Origin: Bacteroidales bacterium
Lineage (GTDB): Bacteria > Bacteroidota > Bacteroidia > Bacteroidales > UBA3824
Assembly (NCBI GenBank): GCA_016286055.1
Contig: JAEERW010000002.1
Location: 62,001-126,000, forward strand
Direction of reading: 5' to 3'
Length of the DNA: 64,000 nucleotides
Part shown: one piece after another, positions 8,501 through 17,066 of the stretch
Layout of the letters: every line of letters begins with the position of its first letter
How positions within the stretch are numbered: the stretch's first letter is position 1
Notes under the pieces: model-generated
The model's database searches: none
What the model saw: the letters and a program-made list of their open reading frames with translations, nothing else
Told to the model about the DNA's origin: nothing
Program-made: the position numbers and the translations under genes

Positions 8501-9736
8501 TTACGCTCTTATTCGTGCATAATTAAAATGCTCCAACTTCGATTTTGCGTAGTCGAGCGTTACTGTAAAAGAAGAAATCTTTTGCGAAGGAATGTCGTAC
8601 ATAATGTCGAGCATAACAGCCTCGCATATAGAGCGTAAGCCGCGTGCGCCGAGTTTGTATTCCACAGCCTTGTCTACAATGTAGTCGAGCACCTCAGGGT
8701 CGAACGAGAGTTTCACCTTATCCATCTCAAACAAACGGATATACTGACGTATGATGGCGTTTTTGGGTTCGGTGAGGATATTGCGCAAAGCCGTGCGGTC
8801 GAGCGGTTCAAGGTGTGTCAACTGCGGCAGACGACCAATGATTTCGGGTATAAGTCCGAATGATTTGAGGTCTACGGGAGTAATATATTGAAGAAAATTG
8901 TTGCGGTCGATATTGTCGTTTTCGCGTATAGAGTTGTAGCCCACAACCTCGGTGTTGAGGCGCTGAGCAATTTTTTTCTCAATGCCGTCGAACGCGCCGC
9001 CGCAGATAAAGAGAATATCCTTGGTGTTAACCTGAATCATCTTCTGCTCAGGGTGCTTGCGACCACCGTTTGGCGGAACGTTTACCACACTGCCCTCCAA
9101 CAATTTGAGCAAACCTTGCTGCACGCCCTCTCCCGAAACGTCGCGAGTGATAGAGGGGTTGTCGCCTTTGCGGGCAATCTTGTCGATTTCGTCGATAAAC
9201 ACAATACCGCGCTCAGCCTGCTTAACGTCGTAGTCGCACTCTTGCAAAAGTCGCGAGAGAAGGCTCTCAACGTCCTCGCCCACATATCCTGCCTCGGTGA
9301 GCACCGTAGCGTCAACAATGGTAAACGGAACGTTTAAAAGACGTGCGATAGTTCTTGCCAAGAGGGTTTTGCCAGTACCGGTTTGACCCACCATTATGAT
9401 ATTGCTTTTTTCGATTTCCACATCGTCGGTCTTAACCTTCTGGTTGAGACGTTTGTAATGGTTGTAAACAGCCACCGAGAGGGTTTTCTTAGCCATCTCC
9501 TGACCAATAACATACTGGTCGAGAAACGCCTTGATTTCGGCAGGCTTGTAGTTGAAGTTAGGCGAGCCTGAATGCGATTTTGATACAGGCGAGTCTTGGA
9601 GTTCAGTGTTAACAATCTGATACGCCTGCTCCACGCAGTAGTTGCAAATATAAGCCTCCTGCCCTTCTACGAGCAGTTCGGTTTCGGATTTAGGCCTTCC
9701 GCAGAACGAACATCTGCTAATATTCTGTTTTGCCAT
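8501..9736 (-). CDS. clpX: ATP-dependent Clp protease ATP-binding subunit ClpX
   Basis: A 411-residue unfoldase that feeds substrates to ClpP. The N-terminal zinc-binding domain has Cys9, Cys12, Cys31 and Cys34. Walker A GQTGTGKT is at 117-124, followed by the Walker B motif [11 protein letters not shown] and the pore-loop region GYVGEDVES. Length and domain order are normal. A TACCTTTG promoter element lies 40 bases upstream. clpP is not in this window. obgE follows after 4 bases. Confidence 0.98.
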   Translation of the reverse strand: MAKQNISRCSFCGRPKSETELLVEGQEAYICNYCVEQAYQIVNTELQDSPVSKSHSGSPNFNYKPAEIKAFLDQYVIGQEMAKKTLSVAVYNHYKRLNQKVKTDDVEIEKSNIIMVGQTGTGKTLLARTIARLLNVPFTIVDATVLTEAGYVGEDVESLLSRLLQECDYDVKQAERGIVFIDEIDKIARKGDNPSITRDVSGEGVQQGLLKLLEGSVVNVPPNGGRKHPEQKMIQVNTKDILFICGGAFDGIEKKIAQRLNTEVVGYNSIRENDNIDRNNFLQYITPVDLKSFGLIPEIIGRLPQLTHLEPLDRTALRNILTEPKNAIIRQYIRLFEMDKVKLSFDPEVLDYIVDKAVEYKLGARGLRSICEAVMLDIMYDIPSQKISSFTVTLDYAKSKLEHFNYARIRA

Positions 9737-9775
9737 TGTCTATGGTATGAGTTTTCAATAAATTTTTTCAGGGGG

Positions 9776-9783
9776 CAAAGGTA
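9776..9783 (-). promoter_or_regulatory. Promoter -7 element of clpX (TACCTTTG)
   Basis: The complement reads TACCTTTG, an exact TAnnTTTG match, 40 bases upstream of the clpX start. Confidence 0.65.
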
Positions 9784-9807
9784 AAAAAAAATTTGGAATT
9801 TGAAGAG

Positions 9808-9877
9808 TTATCCCCCATCAATTTTTCTAAACTTTTCTCTTGCCTGCATGGCATAGATGCTGCCGGGGTAGTCGGTC
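9808..9877 (-). pseudogene. Duplicated 3' end of the TPR-protein gene (about 23 codons)
   Basis: The complement encodes TDYPGSIYAMQAREKFRKID, then two Gly and a stop. It matches the last codons of the TPR protein that ends at 13212 (TDYPGSIYAVQAREKYRKID). By eye the DNA identity is about 85% over 66 bases, and the two copies have the same orientation. The rest of a gene is missing. The two copies bracket the AT-rich island at 9880-13211. Confidence 0.7.
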
Positions 9878-9881
9878 AAGT

Positions 9882-9965
9882 GTTTGTTGATATCCAATAA
9901 AAGGGTTGAAAACATTGGTTATATTGTTATGTGCGAGTTGGGTAGGTTGAGTGTTGCTATTGTAT
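9882..9965. repeat. Direct repeat R1, copy 1
   Basis: About 84 bp, starting GTTTGTTGATATC and containing TTATGTGCGAGTTGGGTAG, is repeated in the same orientation at 11094-11185. It directly abuts the duplicated TPR-gene tail. On the minus strand both copies read PMFS, then LLDINK, so the repeat may be a remnant of coding sequence, but no gene can be reconstructed. Confidence 0.7.
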
Positions 9966-10004
9966 GGAATTCCGTGGTCGCCGGAGGCGAAACATATGGA
10001 TTGG

Positions 10005-10430
10005 CTATTCCTTGTCGTTTTTTTCGTCGACTTTTTCCATAATATTCTTCAGTCCAAATTTAGACATGAATAATTGCACGAAATATAAATCCGCACCAAA
10101 ATTTTTAAAAATTGCAAAATGGTCGCCAGATCCTAATCCCGAGACAAGCAAACACAATCCTAAAATGAAAACTAAATCACCGAATGAAAAAAACAAAATT
10201 AATGGTCTAATATTAAAATTAAGACAATGTCCTAATCCGTAACACAAAAGATAAATTCCTGACTGTATCAGAAAAATAAAAAAATATACGATTGTAGCCT
10301 TATCATCATATATAAAACTACTTCTTGAAATAAATAAATCTAAATGCAATGATATTAATGGTATCAAACAACTCAAAAATGAAAAAATGATTGCCACTTT
10401 GAGATAGTATTTATTTTTGATTTTATTCAT
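10005..10430 (-). CDS. Hypothetical membrane protein
   Basis: A 141-residue protein I do not recognise. It has about four hydrophobic segments (roughly residues 10-32, 45-65, 72-98 and 100-115) and a charged C-terminal tail ending KVDEKNDKE. The start overlaps the stop of a remnant upstream frame as ATGA (10427-10430). Base composition is clearly more AT-rich than in the flanking housekeeping genes, as expected for acquired DNA. It lies between the two R1 repeats. Confidence 0.5.
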   Translation of the reverse strand: MNKIKNKYYLKVAIIFSFLSCLIPLISLHLDLFISRSSFIYDDKATIVYFFIFLIQSGIYLLCYGLGHCLNFNIRPLILFFSFGDLVFILGLCLLVSGLGSGDHFAIFKNFGADLYFVQLFMSKFGLKNIMEKVDEKNDKE

Positions 10431-10560
10431 TTCTTCTTAATTATTAATTCTATATAACTTGGTGTTTTATTGGTTTTATCGCCTTTAACATGATTAACAG
10501 TATTTGAATCAACCACTTCATAACCATTTGTAGCAAGATATATTTCCAATATGCCTTTTT
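10427..10560 (-). pseudogene. 3' remnant of an unknown gene
   Basis: About 43 codons are open on the minus strand, from roughly 10560 to a TGA that overlaps the start of the membrane protein gene. The peptide contains YLATNGYEVVDSNTV and ends in KKK. Upstream of this point the frame runs out of phase through RhuM sequence, so the beginning of the gene seems to be lost at the fusion point near 10565. No family recognised. Confidence 0.35.
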
Positions 10561-10569
10561 GATTTACCG

Positions 10570-10823
10570 CACTCTTTGTAAAGATCACCATCCGAACCCT
10601 TATATGCAAATTTTGCACTTGTGATATTCTGTTCTAACTCTTGTTCACTGTATATATTCCTAATGTGCCTGCCTATGACTGTGCGGTCTTTGTCAAAGAG
10701 TTCAGCCATTTGCTGCTGCGTCAGCCATACGGTTTCGTTGTCGAGCCGAACTTCCAACTTTACCGTCTCGTCGGGCTGGTACAACACTATCTCGCCTTTG
10801 CTGTATTCGTCGGTATCTGCCAT
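10570..10823 (-). pseudogene. RhuM-family protein, N-terminal fragment
   Basis: The minus strand from the ATG at 10823 encodes about 84 residues with LDNETVWLTQQQMAELF and DKDRTVIGRHIRNIYSE-EL, the conserved N-terminal DNA-binding-like region of RhuM proteins. These proteins are often found on pathogenicity islands and beside restriction systems. After GSDGDLYKE the similarity ends and the frame soon stops, where about 300 residues should follow. This is a truncated, inactive gene in the AT-rich island. Confidence 0.75.
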
Positions 10824-11093
10824 TGTGTATTGTTTTTCTGCAAAGTTAGCGGTTTGCTTCCTATTCTCCAAATTTTTACCTTCTTTAACACCGAATTAAA
10901 CGAAGGAAACGAAGATTTCTTTAACCACGGAAAGCACTAAATGACACTGATAAAGCATTGTGCAACAGCGTTGCAGAATGCTTTGACGAATGGAACGAAT
11001 ACGCAGAATGACGATGACCTTGGGGCAATACCGAGGGACACCCGTTTTTTGAAGGGGTCTGGGATATTGGGTACAACATGCTGTTTGTCAATG

Positions 11094-11185
11094 GTTTGTT
11101 GATATCTAATAAAGGGGCTGAAAACATTGGTTTATATTGTTATGTGCGAGTTGGGTAGTTTTAGTGTTGTAGGTGCTATTGTATG
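11094..11185. repeat. Direct repeat R1, copy 2
   Basis: Second copy of the segment at 9882-9965, with a few substitutions and a small insertion near the end. The 440-bp gap around it (10870-11308) holds no convincing gene. On its left is a TTAACCACGGAAAGCAC stretch of the kind found as intergenic debris; to its right I see nothing further. Confidence 0.7.
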
Positions 11186-11308
11186 AGGGCTATTCCTTTT
11201 CAAGGTGTGTTTGTTGTAGTATCTGATATGCTATTTGTACTAGTGCCTGCTTTCGCAATATTTTAGATATGCGACAGAGATAAGGTAGTATTATAGTTTT
11301 ATAATATT

Positions 11309-12394
11309 TCATAAATACCCTCTTATTCTTGTAGTTGTAATATATTCTTTGTTGTAATAGTTTTTTTCGATCGCAATCTTGTTGTTTTCATCGTATGTGA
11401 TGTTGAAGAAAAAAATGCGGATATCTTGATGAGCAAGTTTTTGATAAAACATCATAGTTGATGTGTTGAAAAGTTTTTCTAAATCATTAAAATTGTTCAC
11501 AATATAATTCATATTATTAGAACTCATATCCAATAAATATTTAGAAATTAAACGCCTACGATCATTTGAAAGATGTTCATATTTATATAATCGAGCCAGG
11601 CCATTTAAATCCTCGTCAAAATCACAAATGTATTGTTTAAAATCGTTGAAATTTAATACTTTATATGTATTTAAATCAAAATTGTAAGAATATCCCATAA
11701 TAATGGGATAAATATCATTATAATCTCTCTCTAAATCAAAAAAGTAATCAACATACTGAATCTGGGTAATTTTAATCAATTGACACAACAAATCAATCTT
11801 ACTTTCTTCGCTGACAATGTCATTATTTTTAAAAAAAAGCGAAGTATTATAATAAGCAGACAATTCTTTTGCATCATCACATTGTGATATTATCCTGTAA
11901 TACTCCTCATTGTGTTTGCGCATCGAAGGGATGTGTTCATATTTTGATGACCATAGCATCGGCATGTCAGGTTTGATATACTCTGGCACTCCACTCCATT
12001 CACTTACCAGTATACAACCAGCCAATTCTGTAGAAATAAAATCAAGCCCCAAATCATACGATGATGAATCATAAGGAGGTATCCAATTGTATTTTATTGC
12101 ATCATCCATTTTCAGATAATAAATCTGTTTTTCAGAACCAACATGTTCCAATATAAAACAATGGTAGATTGCTGGTGGTTCCATAATCAATGTCATAGAA
12201 ACCATATTGTTGAACAAATAAATGTAGTCGTTATCTAAATTAAGATAATTTGATAGAACCGTTGAATCGGGCATACCAATTAGCCTAACAGAATCACCAA
12301 AAAACAAAACTTTCTTATGCTCATCTTCGTGCTGGATCGAACAAGAACATATTAATACTAAGAGTGAAAGTAAATAAGAATGCCATTTTATCAT
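11309..12394 (-). CDS. Hypothetical lipoprotein
   Basis: A 361-residue protein with a signal peptide ending in the lipobox LICSC (Cys near residue 18), so probably anchored in the outer membrane. The remainder is rich in Tyr, Asp, Asn and Ile, with no motif I recognise. It contains acidic-aromatic stretches such as YDSSSYDLGLDF and long helical segments in the C-terminal third. Its start overlaps the upstream lipoprotein gene as ATGA (12391-12394), so the two are co-translated. Composition is strongly AT-rich, unlike the TPR and ligase genes next door, suggesting acquisition. Confidence 0.65.
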   Translation of the reverse strand: MIKWHSYLLSLLVLICSCSIQHEDEHKKVLFFGDSVRLIGMPDSTVLSNYLNLDNDYIYLFNNMVSMTLIMEPPAIYHCFILEHVGSEKQIYYLKMDDAIKYNWIPPYDSSSYDLGLDFISTELAGCILVSEWSGVPEYIKPDMPMLWSSKYEHIPSMRKHNEEYYRIISQCDDAKELSAYYNTSLFFKNNDIVSEESKIDLLCQLIKITQIQYVDYFFDLERDYNDIYPIIMGYSYNFDLNTYKVLNFNDFKQYICDFDEDLNGLARLYKYEHLSNDRRRLISKYLLDMSSNNMNYIVNNFNDLEKLFNTSTMMFYQKLAHQDIRIFFFNITYDENNKIAIEKNYYNKEYITTTRIRGYL

Positions 12395-13050
12395 AATTCG
12401 TTAAAACTATAAGATGTTATATTATGGGGATTCAATTTGTCATATAATTGGGATATAGGATCGTTGTCGATATTATATATATATTTATCATTTTTGAATT
12501 CAAGGATGCTCTTCATTCTAATATCACATATAGTATCTACAAGAACAAACGAATACGATTGAGTATCAACATCTTCAACATAGCAGGTATCAACAATATG
12601 ACGCAATTTATAATAACGTTTTTTAACTGTATATGAATATTTGCCATAAATGAATTCCATGAAAAAAGTATAAGCAATTATCTTTTTAATTATTGTATAA
12701 TCGTTAGCCGTCAGAGGCCAATGATTACAATAGGTATTAATAAAATTTTCAACAAATGCTTTACGTAACGATGGGCTATCAAATAAAGGTATATTTAACG
12801 TTGTATTATAAAACGTATCGTATAGATAAAAATTTGTAGTCCTAAAATTTATATTAATAATGAGATTTGAATCTATATAATCAACTATCGGAAAATAATA
12901 ATTCCAAACATAACCAGCATTCATATATATTTGTTGATGATTATTATAATATATCACAGTATCCCGAGTTTGTTGGTTAATCGAATCCGACTTTATACAA
13001 CAATTGCTCAACCCAAGGATAAAACATAGAATATATAAATATATTTTCAT
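12391..13050 (-). CDS. Hypothetical lipoprotein, first gene of a two-gene unit
   Basis: A 219-residue protein. Residues 1-18 are a short signal peptide ending LSNCC, a plausible lipobox. No domain is recognised. The body is rich in Tyr, Asn and Ile with an early DTVIYYNN stretch and a late DTQSYSF segment. It overlaps the 361-residue lipoprotein gene by four bases. Both are AT-rich and form a likely operon in the acquired island. The 160 bp between it and the TPR gene hold nothing I can identify. Confidence 0.6.
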   Translation of the reverse strand: MKIYLYILCFILGLSNCCIKSDSINQQTRDTVIYYNNHQQIYMNAGYVWNYYFPIVDYIDSNLIININFRTTNFYLYDTFYNTTLNIPLFDSPSLRKAFVENFINTYCNHWPLTANDYTIIKKIIAYTFFMEFIYGKYSYTVKKRYYKLRHIVDTCYVEDVDTQSYSFVLVDTICDIRMKSILEFKNDKYIYNIDNDPISQLYDKLNPHNITSYSFNEL

Positions 13051-13211
13051 TTTCTGGAAGACTGCTTTAGTTATTGTAGTTATTAATTTAGTAACGCATT
13101 ATACATGACATAACGTCTAAATGAATTGTAAATAAAAAATGTACCTTGCGTTTTAATCTCTTTAGTCAACAAATATATGACAAAGAATCTTAATCTACAA
13201 ATCAGCAAACA

Positions 13212-15038
13212 TTATCTCCCATCAATTTTTCTGTATTTTTCTCGTGCTTGCACAGCGTAGATGCTGCCGGGGTAGTCGGTTAAAATCTTTAAATAATATG
13301 TCTTGGCGGTTTCGGGGTCGGCAAGGTAAGTGGAGGATATTTCGGCAAGGCGAAAGGCGGCTTTGTCGGCAAGATTGTCGTAGGCATAGTCGTCGGCTAC
13401 TTTTTGATAGAGCGAGGCGGCTTCGGCATAATCTTTCTGACGCTCACGGATTTGCGCCTGACGGTAGAGCGACTCATCTACAAGGGGACTGCTCTTAAAC
13501 TGCGTTACAATAGTATCGTAACAGCCCAAGGCATCGCTCCAACGGTTTTGAAACATATGCATATCGCCACGGGCAAAAATTTTCAATTCGTGGTCGGGCT
13601 CGGTCGATAATGTGTCGGCAACAAACGCTCCATCAGACACTTCCATATTGTCGTTTATAATAATGGCGAGTTCCATAGCATCGTTTGCCACAAGTTTTGA
13701 GGTGGCGGCTTTGAGCACGTCTAATTGCGAGAGTGCCCATTTGAAACTGCCTGTGTAATAGGCTACTTTGGCTTTGCGGAGTTTTGCCTCGTCGCCTTTT
13801 TCGTTTTGCTTGTTGTCGGTTTCCACTTTGGCGTATATCATCAGAGCCTCCCATTCATCTCCCGAAAATAGGTAAATATCAGCAAGTTGTAGATTTAAGT
13901 CGGCTTTTATGGCATAGTTGAGCGGCTGTTGCAACGCCTTGTTGATGATAGACTTGGCGGTGTCGGCGTGGTTAAGATAATAGGTTTCTAAGCGAGCGTA
14001 ATTAATTACGTGCTGCACTGTGGAGGCATTGATTCCCTGCTTGGCAAACACCGAGCAGTATTCGTTTTCGAGATATGCAAGTTGCTCTGAGTCAGTGATA
14101 GAACCGGCTACAACCTGCTGATACATAGTATTTAACACACCGAGTTTGGCGTGGAGATAATACGGAGATTTTTCACCGAGTTCGATCACATACTTGTATG
14201 CGTCGGATGCAGTAGCAAAGTCGCCTGCGTCAACAGCCTGCTGACCAAGCGAAACAAGATAACGTCCCTGTCCGTTGGTTCGGCGGTCTAACGCTTTGGC
14301 TTGATTTACAGCCATTTTAAAGTTCTTTTTCTGCACGTAGACCCAAATGAGCATTTCGCTGAGGGCGGTGGAAGGCGTTTTTTGAATACGTTGCATTAGC
14401 GACGACCGCAAAACGCTGTAAAGTTCGTCGTTGGTGTCGTTGTTGAGATAGTATTGCAGCATATTCTCCACAGTGGCAAGGCGCGATGCATCGGCAGAAA
14501 CTACATCAAGCGATGTTTCTGACATTTTTTTATAATTTCGCGACGAGGCATACACCGAAAACAATTCCATACTAAAATCGGTGTGGGCAATAGTAGCACC
14601 TTCTACAAGTGCTTTTTCGGCATAATCGGGTTCGTCGGCTTGCAAAAAACTGTTACACAGCGAAATTATGGAATTTCGGTCTCGAGGAAGTGCAGAAATT
14701 ACACCATCGAACTGCTCGGCGGCCTTGTCTAATTTTCCTTGACTCTTGTATACCGAGCCGAGGGTTATCTTGTACGAAAGGTCGTTTTTGTTGGCAGAGA
14801 TTTGTTTTTTTACAGCCTTCTCTGCCTTGTCTAATTCGCCGAGCGATTCGAGGCACTTGATATAATAGTTAAAATAATTCTTGGCATGTGTCTGATTAAA
14901 AAGATTTTCAAACAGATAGACCGCTTTGTCGAACTCGCGGCTGTTGTAGTACGAATAGGCAAGCGACACGTCTTCTTGATTTTGGGCATTTACCCAAAAA
15001 GGAAGCGCTAACGCCAAGATTATCAACAGTTTTTTCAT
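13212..15038 (-). CDS. Secreted tetratricopeptide-repeat protein
   Basis: A 608-residue protein with a signal peptide (residues 1-19, ending VNAQ). The rest is a chain of helical repeats with TPR spacing, for example AYSYYNSREFDKAVYLFENL near residue 30, LGSVYKSQGKLDKAAEQF near 95, and a C-terminal set around SLYRQAQIRERQKDYAEAA and FRLAEISS. No enzymatic motif; a periplasmic scaffold or assembly role is likely. It starts one base after the stop of the acyl-ligase gene, so it is the last gene of that operon. Its final ~23 codons are duplicated at 9808-9877. Confidence 0.8.
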   Translation of the reverse strand: MKKLLIILALALPFWVNAQNQEDVSLAYSYYNSREFDKAVYLFENLFNQTHAKNYFNYYIKCLESLGELDKAEKAVKKQISANKNDLSYKITLGSVYKSQGKLDKAAEQFDGVISALPRDRNSIISLCNSFLQADEPDYAEKALVEGATIAHTDFSMELFSVYASSRNYKKMSETSLDVVSADASRLATVENMLQYYLNNDTNDELYSVLRSSLMQRIQKTPSTALSEMLIWVYVQKKNFKMAVNQAKALDRRTNGQGRYLVSLGQQAVDAGDFATASDAYKYVIELGEKSPYYLHAKLGVLNTMYQQVVAGSITDSEQLAYLENEYCSVFAKQGINASTVQHVINYARLETYYLNHADTAKSIINKALQQPLNYAIKADLNLQLADIYLFSGDEWEALMIYAKVETDNKQNEKGDEAKLRKAKVAYYTGSFKWALSQLDVLKAATSKLVANDAMELAIIINDNMEVSDGAFVADTLSTEPDHELKIFARGDMHMFQNRWSDALGCYDTIVTQFKSSPLVDESLYRQAQIRERQKDYAEAASLYQKVADDYAYDNLADKAAFRLAEISSTYLADPETAKTYYLKILTDYPGSIYAVQAREKYRKIDGR

Positions 15039-15039
15039 C

Positions 15040-16686
15040 TTACTGATAGAGAAAACGTTTTATGCTGCGTTTGGGCGTTTTTTCAAATTCTTCGTTATAA
15101 ATTTTTACACCTTTTATTTGGCTGTAAGCGGGTAATTCTTTGTTGAGTTGCAGCACATATTTTTCGATAGTGGCGGGGATTTCTGCCTCGGCAACATTTT
15201 GACTGCGCAGCGAATCAAAGTCGGGATATACCAACGCCACAAGTTTACCCTCTTTCTCCACCACAATCGACTCGTTGACAAAGAAAAGGTTGTTGATTTT
15301 GTCCTCAATTTCTTCGGGATAGATATTCTGACCGCTCGGGCCAAGTATCATATTTTTGATTCTGCCTTTGATAAAGATATTGCCGTCTTTGTCCATCAGA
15401 CCGAGGTCGCCGGTGTGACCCCAACCATCTTTGTCGATAAACTGAGCGGTGGCTTCGGGATTTTTGTAGTAGCCCACCATCATATTTTCGCCACGTGCAA
15501 GTATCTCTCCAACAACGTTTTGCGGGTCGGAAGAATCTATTTTGATTTCCATACGGTCGATAGTGCGTCCGCAAGATGTTTCGGCAAACTTGTCCCAAGG
15601 AGAGTATGCCAAAAGAGGTCCGTATTCTGTCATACCATAGCCCACGGTATATTCAAACTTGATTTTTTTCAAGAAATGCTCTATTTCGCAGTTGATAGGT
15701 GCGCCTCCCACAATCAATTGACGGAAGTTGCCGCCGAGTGCCTGACGAAGCGAATCGTGTATTTTTTTATAAATTTTTTCGCTGATAACCGGCACTTTGA
15801 GCATAAAGTTTACAGTAGGACGCTCTATTTCGGGGAAGATTTTTTTCTTGATAATTTTTTCCACTACCAACGGCACAGTGATGATAAGCGACGGCTTTAT
15901 CTGCTGCATTGCGTCGATAAGTATCTTTGGCGAAGGCACTTTGGTAAGGAAGAATATGTGAACGCCCGAGATAAAATGGTGGATAAACTCAAATGCCAAA
16001 CCGTACATATGAGCCATAGGCAGCATAGCAATCATAGTTTCACCAGCCTTAGTGCCAAGGTTGTCGATGGTAAACTGTATGTTTGACATTATGCTACGGT
16101 AAGGCAACATAACGCCTTTTGATGCGCTGGTAGTGCCTGATGTATAGTTGATGATTCCCACTTCCTCGGGATTGTCTTCAAAAAAGGAGATATTGTCGGC
16201 TGTAAAGCGTTCGGGGAAACGCTCGCCAAATATACGGTTGAGGTTTTGGCGTGTTTCGGTGAGTTGCTCGCTACGCGACACTCTAAGGCTGTAATCTTCG
16301 ATACGGATAACGCCAATGAGCGCAGGCATAGAAGCCTCGTCGAGACCAGACCACACTTCGTCGCCGCAGAAAAGCAGTTTTGCCTCGCTATGGTTTACAA
16401 TATTGTGAACATTGTCGGGTTTGAATTCGTGCAGAATTGGCACTGCCACTGCTCCATAGGTAAGTGCAGCAAGGAATGCTACTCCCCATTGTGCTGAGTT
16501 TTTGCCACAAAAAGCCACTTTGTCGCCTTTTTGGATACCTGTTTTTTCAAACACAATGTGTATTTTTACAATTTTGCGGGCAACATCTTTATAGGTAAAG
16601 GTAGCACCACCGAAATTAGTAAGCGAAGGCATGTCCCAATACTTGCGCAACGCCTTTTCTATTACTTTAATAATACTTTTTTCCAT
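15040..16686 (-). CDS. AMP-forming acyl-CoA synthetase / acyl-acid ligase
   Basis: A 548-residue member of the ANL adenylate-forming superfamily, which activates a carboxylic acid with ATP and usually transfers it to CoA. The P-loop motif YTSGTTSASKGV is at 181-192 and the A5 motif YGMTEYGP at 350-357. The GHTGDLG motif and a C-terminal KNMILGPSGQNIYPEEIED segment with the hinge follow. Sequence resembles long-chain fatty-acid CoA ligases, but the substrate cannot be read from sequence. The gene follows a 118-residue unknown gene by 12 bases and precedes the TPR gene by one base. Confidence 0.85.
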   Translation of the reverse strand: MEKSIIKVIEKALRKYWDMPSLTNFGGATFTYKDVARKIVKIHIVFEKTGIQKGDKVAFCGKNSAQWGVAFLAALTYGAVAVPILHEFKPDNVHNIVNHSEAKLLFCGDEVWSGLDEASMPALIGVIRIEDYSLRVSRSEQLTETRQNLNRIFGERFPERFTADNISFFEDNPEEVGIINYTSGTTSASKGVMLPYRSIMSNIQFTIDNLGTKAGETMIAMLPMAHMYGLAFEFIHHFISGVHIFFLTKVPSPKILIDAMQQIKPSLIITVPLVVEKIIKKKIFPEIERPTVNFMLKVPVISEKIYKKIHDSLRQALGGNFRQLIVGGAPINCEIEHFLKKIKFEYTVGYGMTEYGPLLAYSPWDKFAETSCGRTIDRMEIKIDSSDPQNVVGEILARGENMMVGYYKNPEATAQFIDKDGWGHTGDLGLMDKDGNIFIKGRIKNMILGPSGQNIYPEEIEDKINNLFFVNESIVVEKEGKLVALVYPDFDSLRSQNVAEAEIPATIEKYVLQLNKELPAYSQIKGVKIYNEEFEKTPKRSIKRFLYQ

Positions 16687-16698
16687 AGTTATAAAATT

Positions 16699-17055
16699 TT
16701 AATCCACCCATGTTGGCACATCGGTATCGCTTGTGATGATATGCGCCCACTGGCAGATGGTTTCGTAATTATAATCGTGAATTATATGGTAATTAACTGC
16801 ATTTATATCGCTGTGGTCTTCGTAGAGCAAACGTCCAGTATGAATAAGTTGTTCTGTTTGGTCGCCGGCATTAGCATCGGCTTGTTCAAAAATATCTTTC
16901 GTAATTTCGTAAAGGTAGTAGCCGCCAATGCAGCCGTTGGTAAAATAACACTCAGCAGTATAGCGGTTGTTTAAAGTGTCGAAACACACTGTCCACGACG
17001 ACGCTCCGGGTTGCGTTCCCCTACCTTTTTTTAATACAAACTGTTGTTGCTCCAT
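16699..17055 (-). CDS. Hypothetical protein in the GHL10-ligase operon
   Basis: A 118-residue soluble protein without signal peptide or membrane segment; I do not recognise the family. It begins MEQQQFVLKKGRG and has aromatic and acidic clusters (EDHSDINAVNYHIIHDYNYE). Spacing to its neighbours is tight (11 bases after the glycosidase, 12 before the ligase), which supports a real gene in the operon. Confidence 0.65.
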   Translation of the reverse strand: MEQQQFVLKKGRGTQPGASSWTVCFDTLNNRYTAECYFTNGCIGGYYLYEITKDIFEQADANAGDQTEQLIHTGRLLYEDHSDINAVNYHIIHDYNYETICQWAHIITSDTDVPTWVD

Positions 17056-17066
17056 ACTCTATGTGT

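Noticed and set aside
10621-10940. Two overlapping plus-strand open frames near the RhuM fragment
   Set aside because: Both are antisense to the recognisable RhuM sequence.
15148-16086. Open frame of 312 codons on the plus strand
   Set aside because: Antisense to the AMP-forming ligase; composition is a codon shadow with no recognisable protein.
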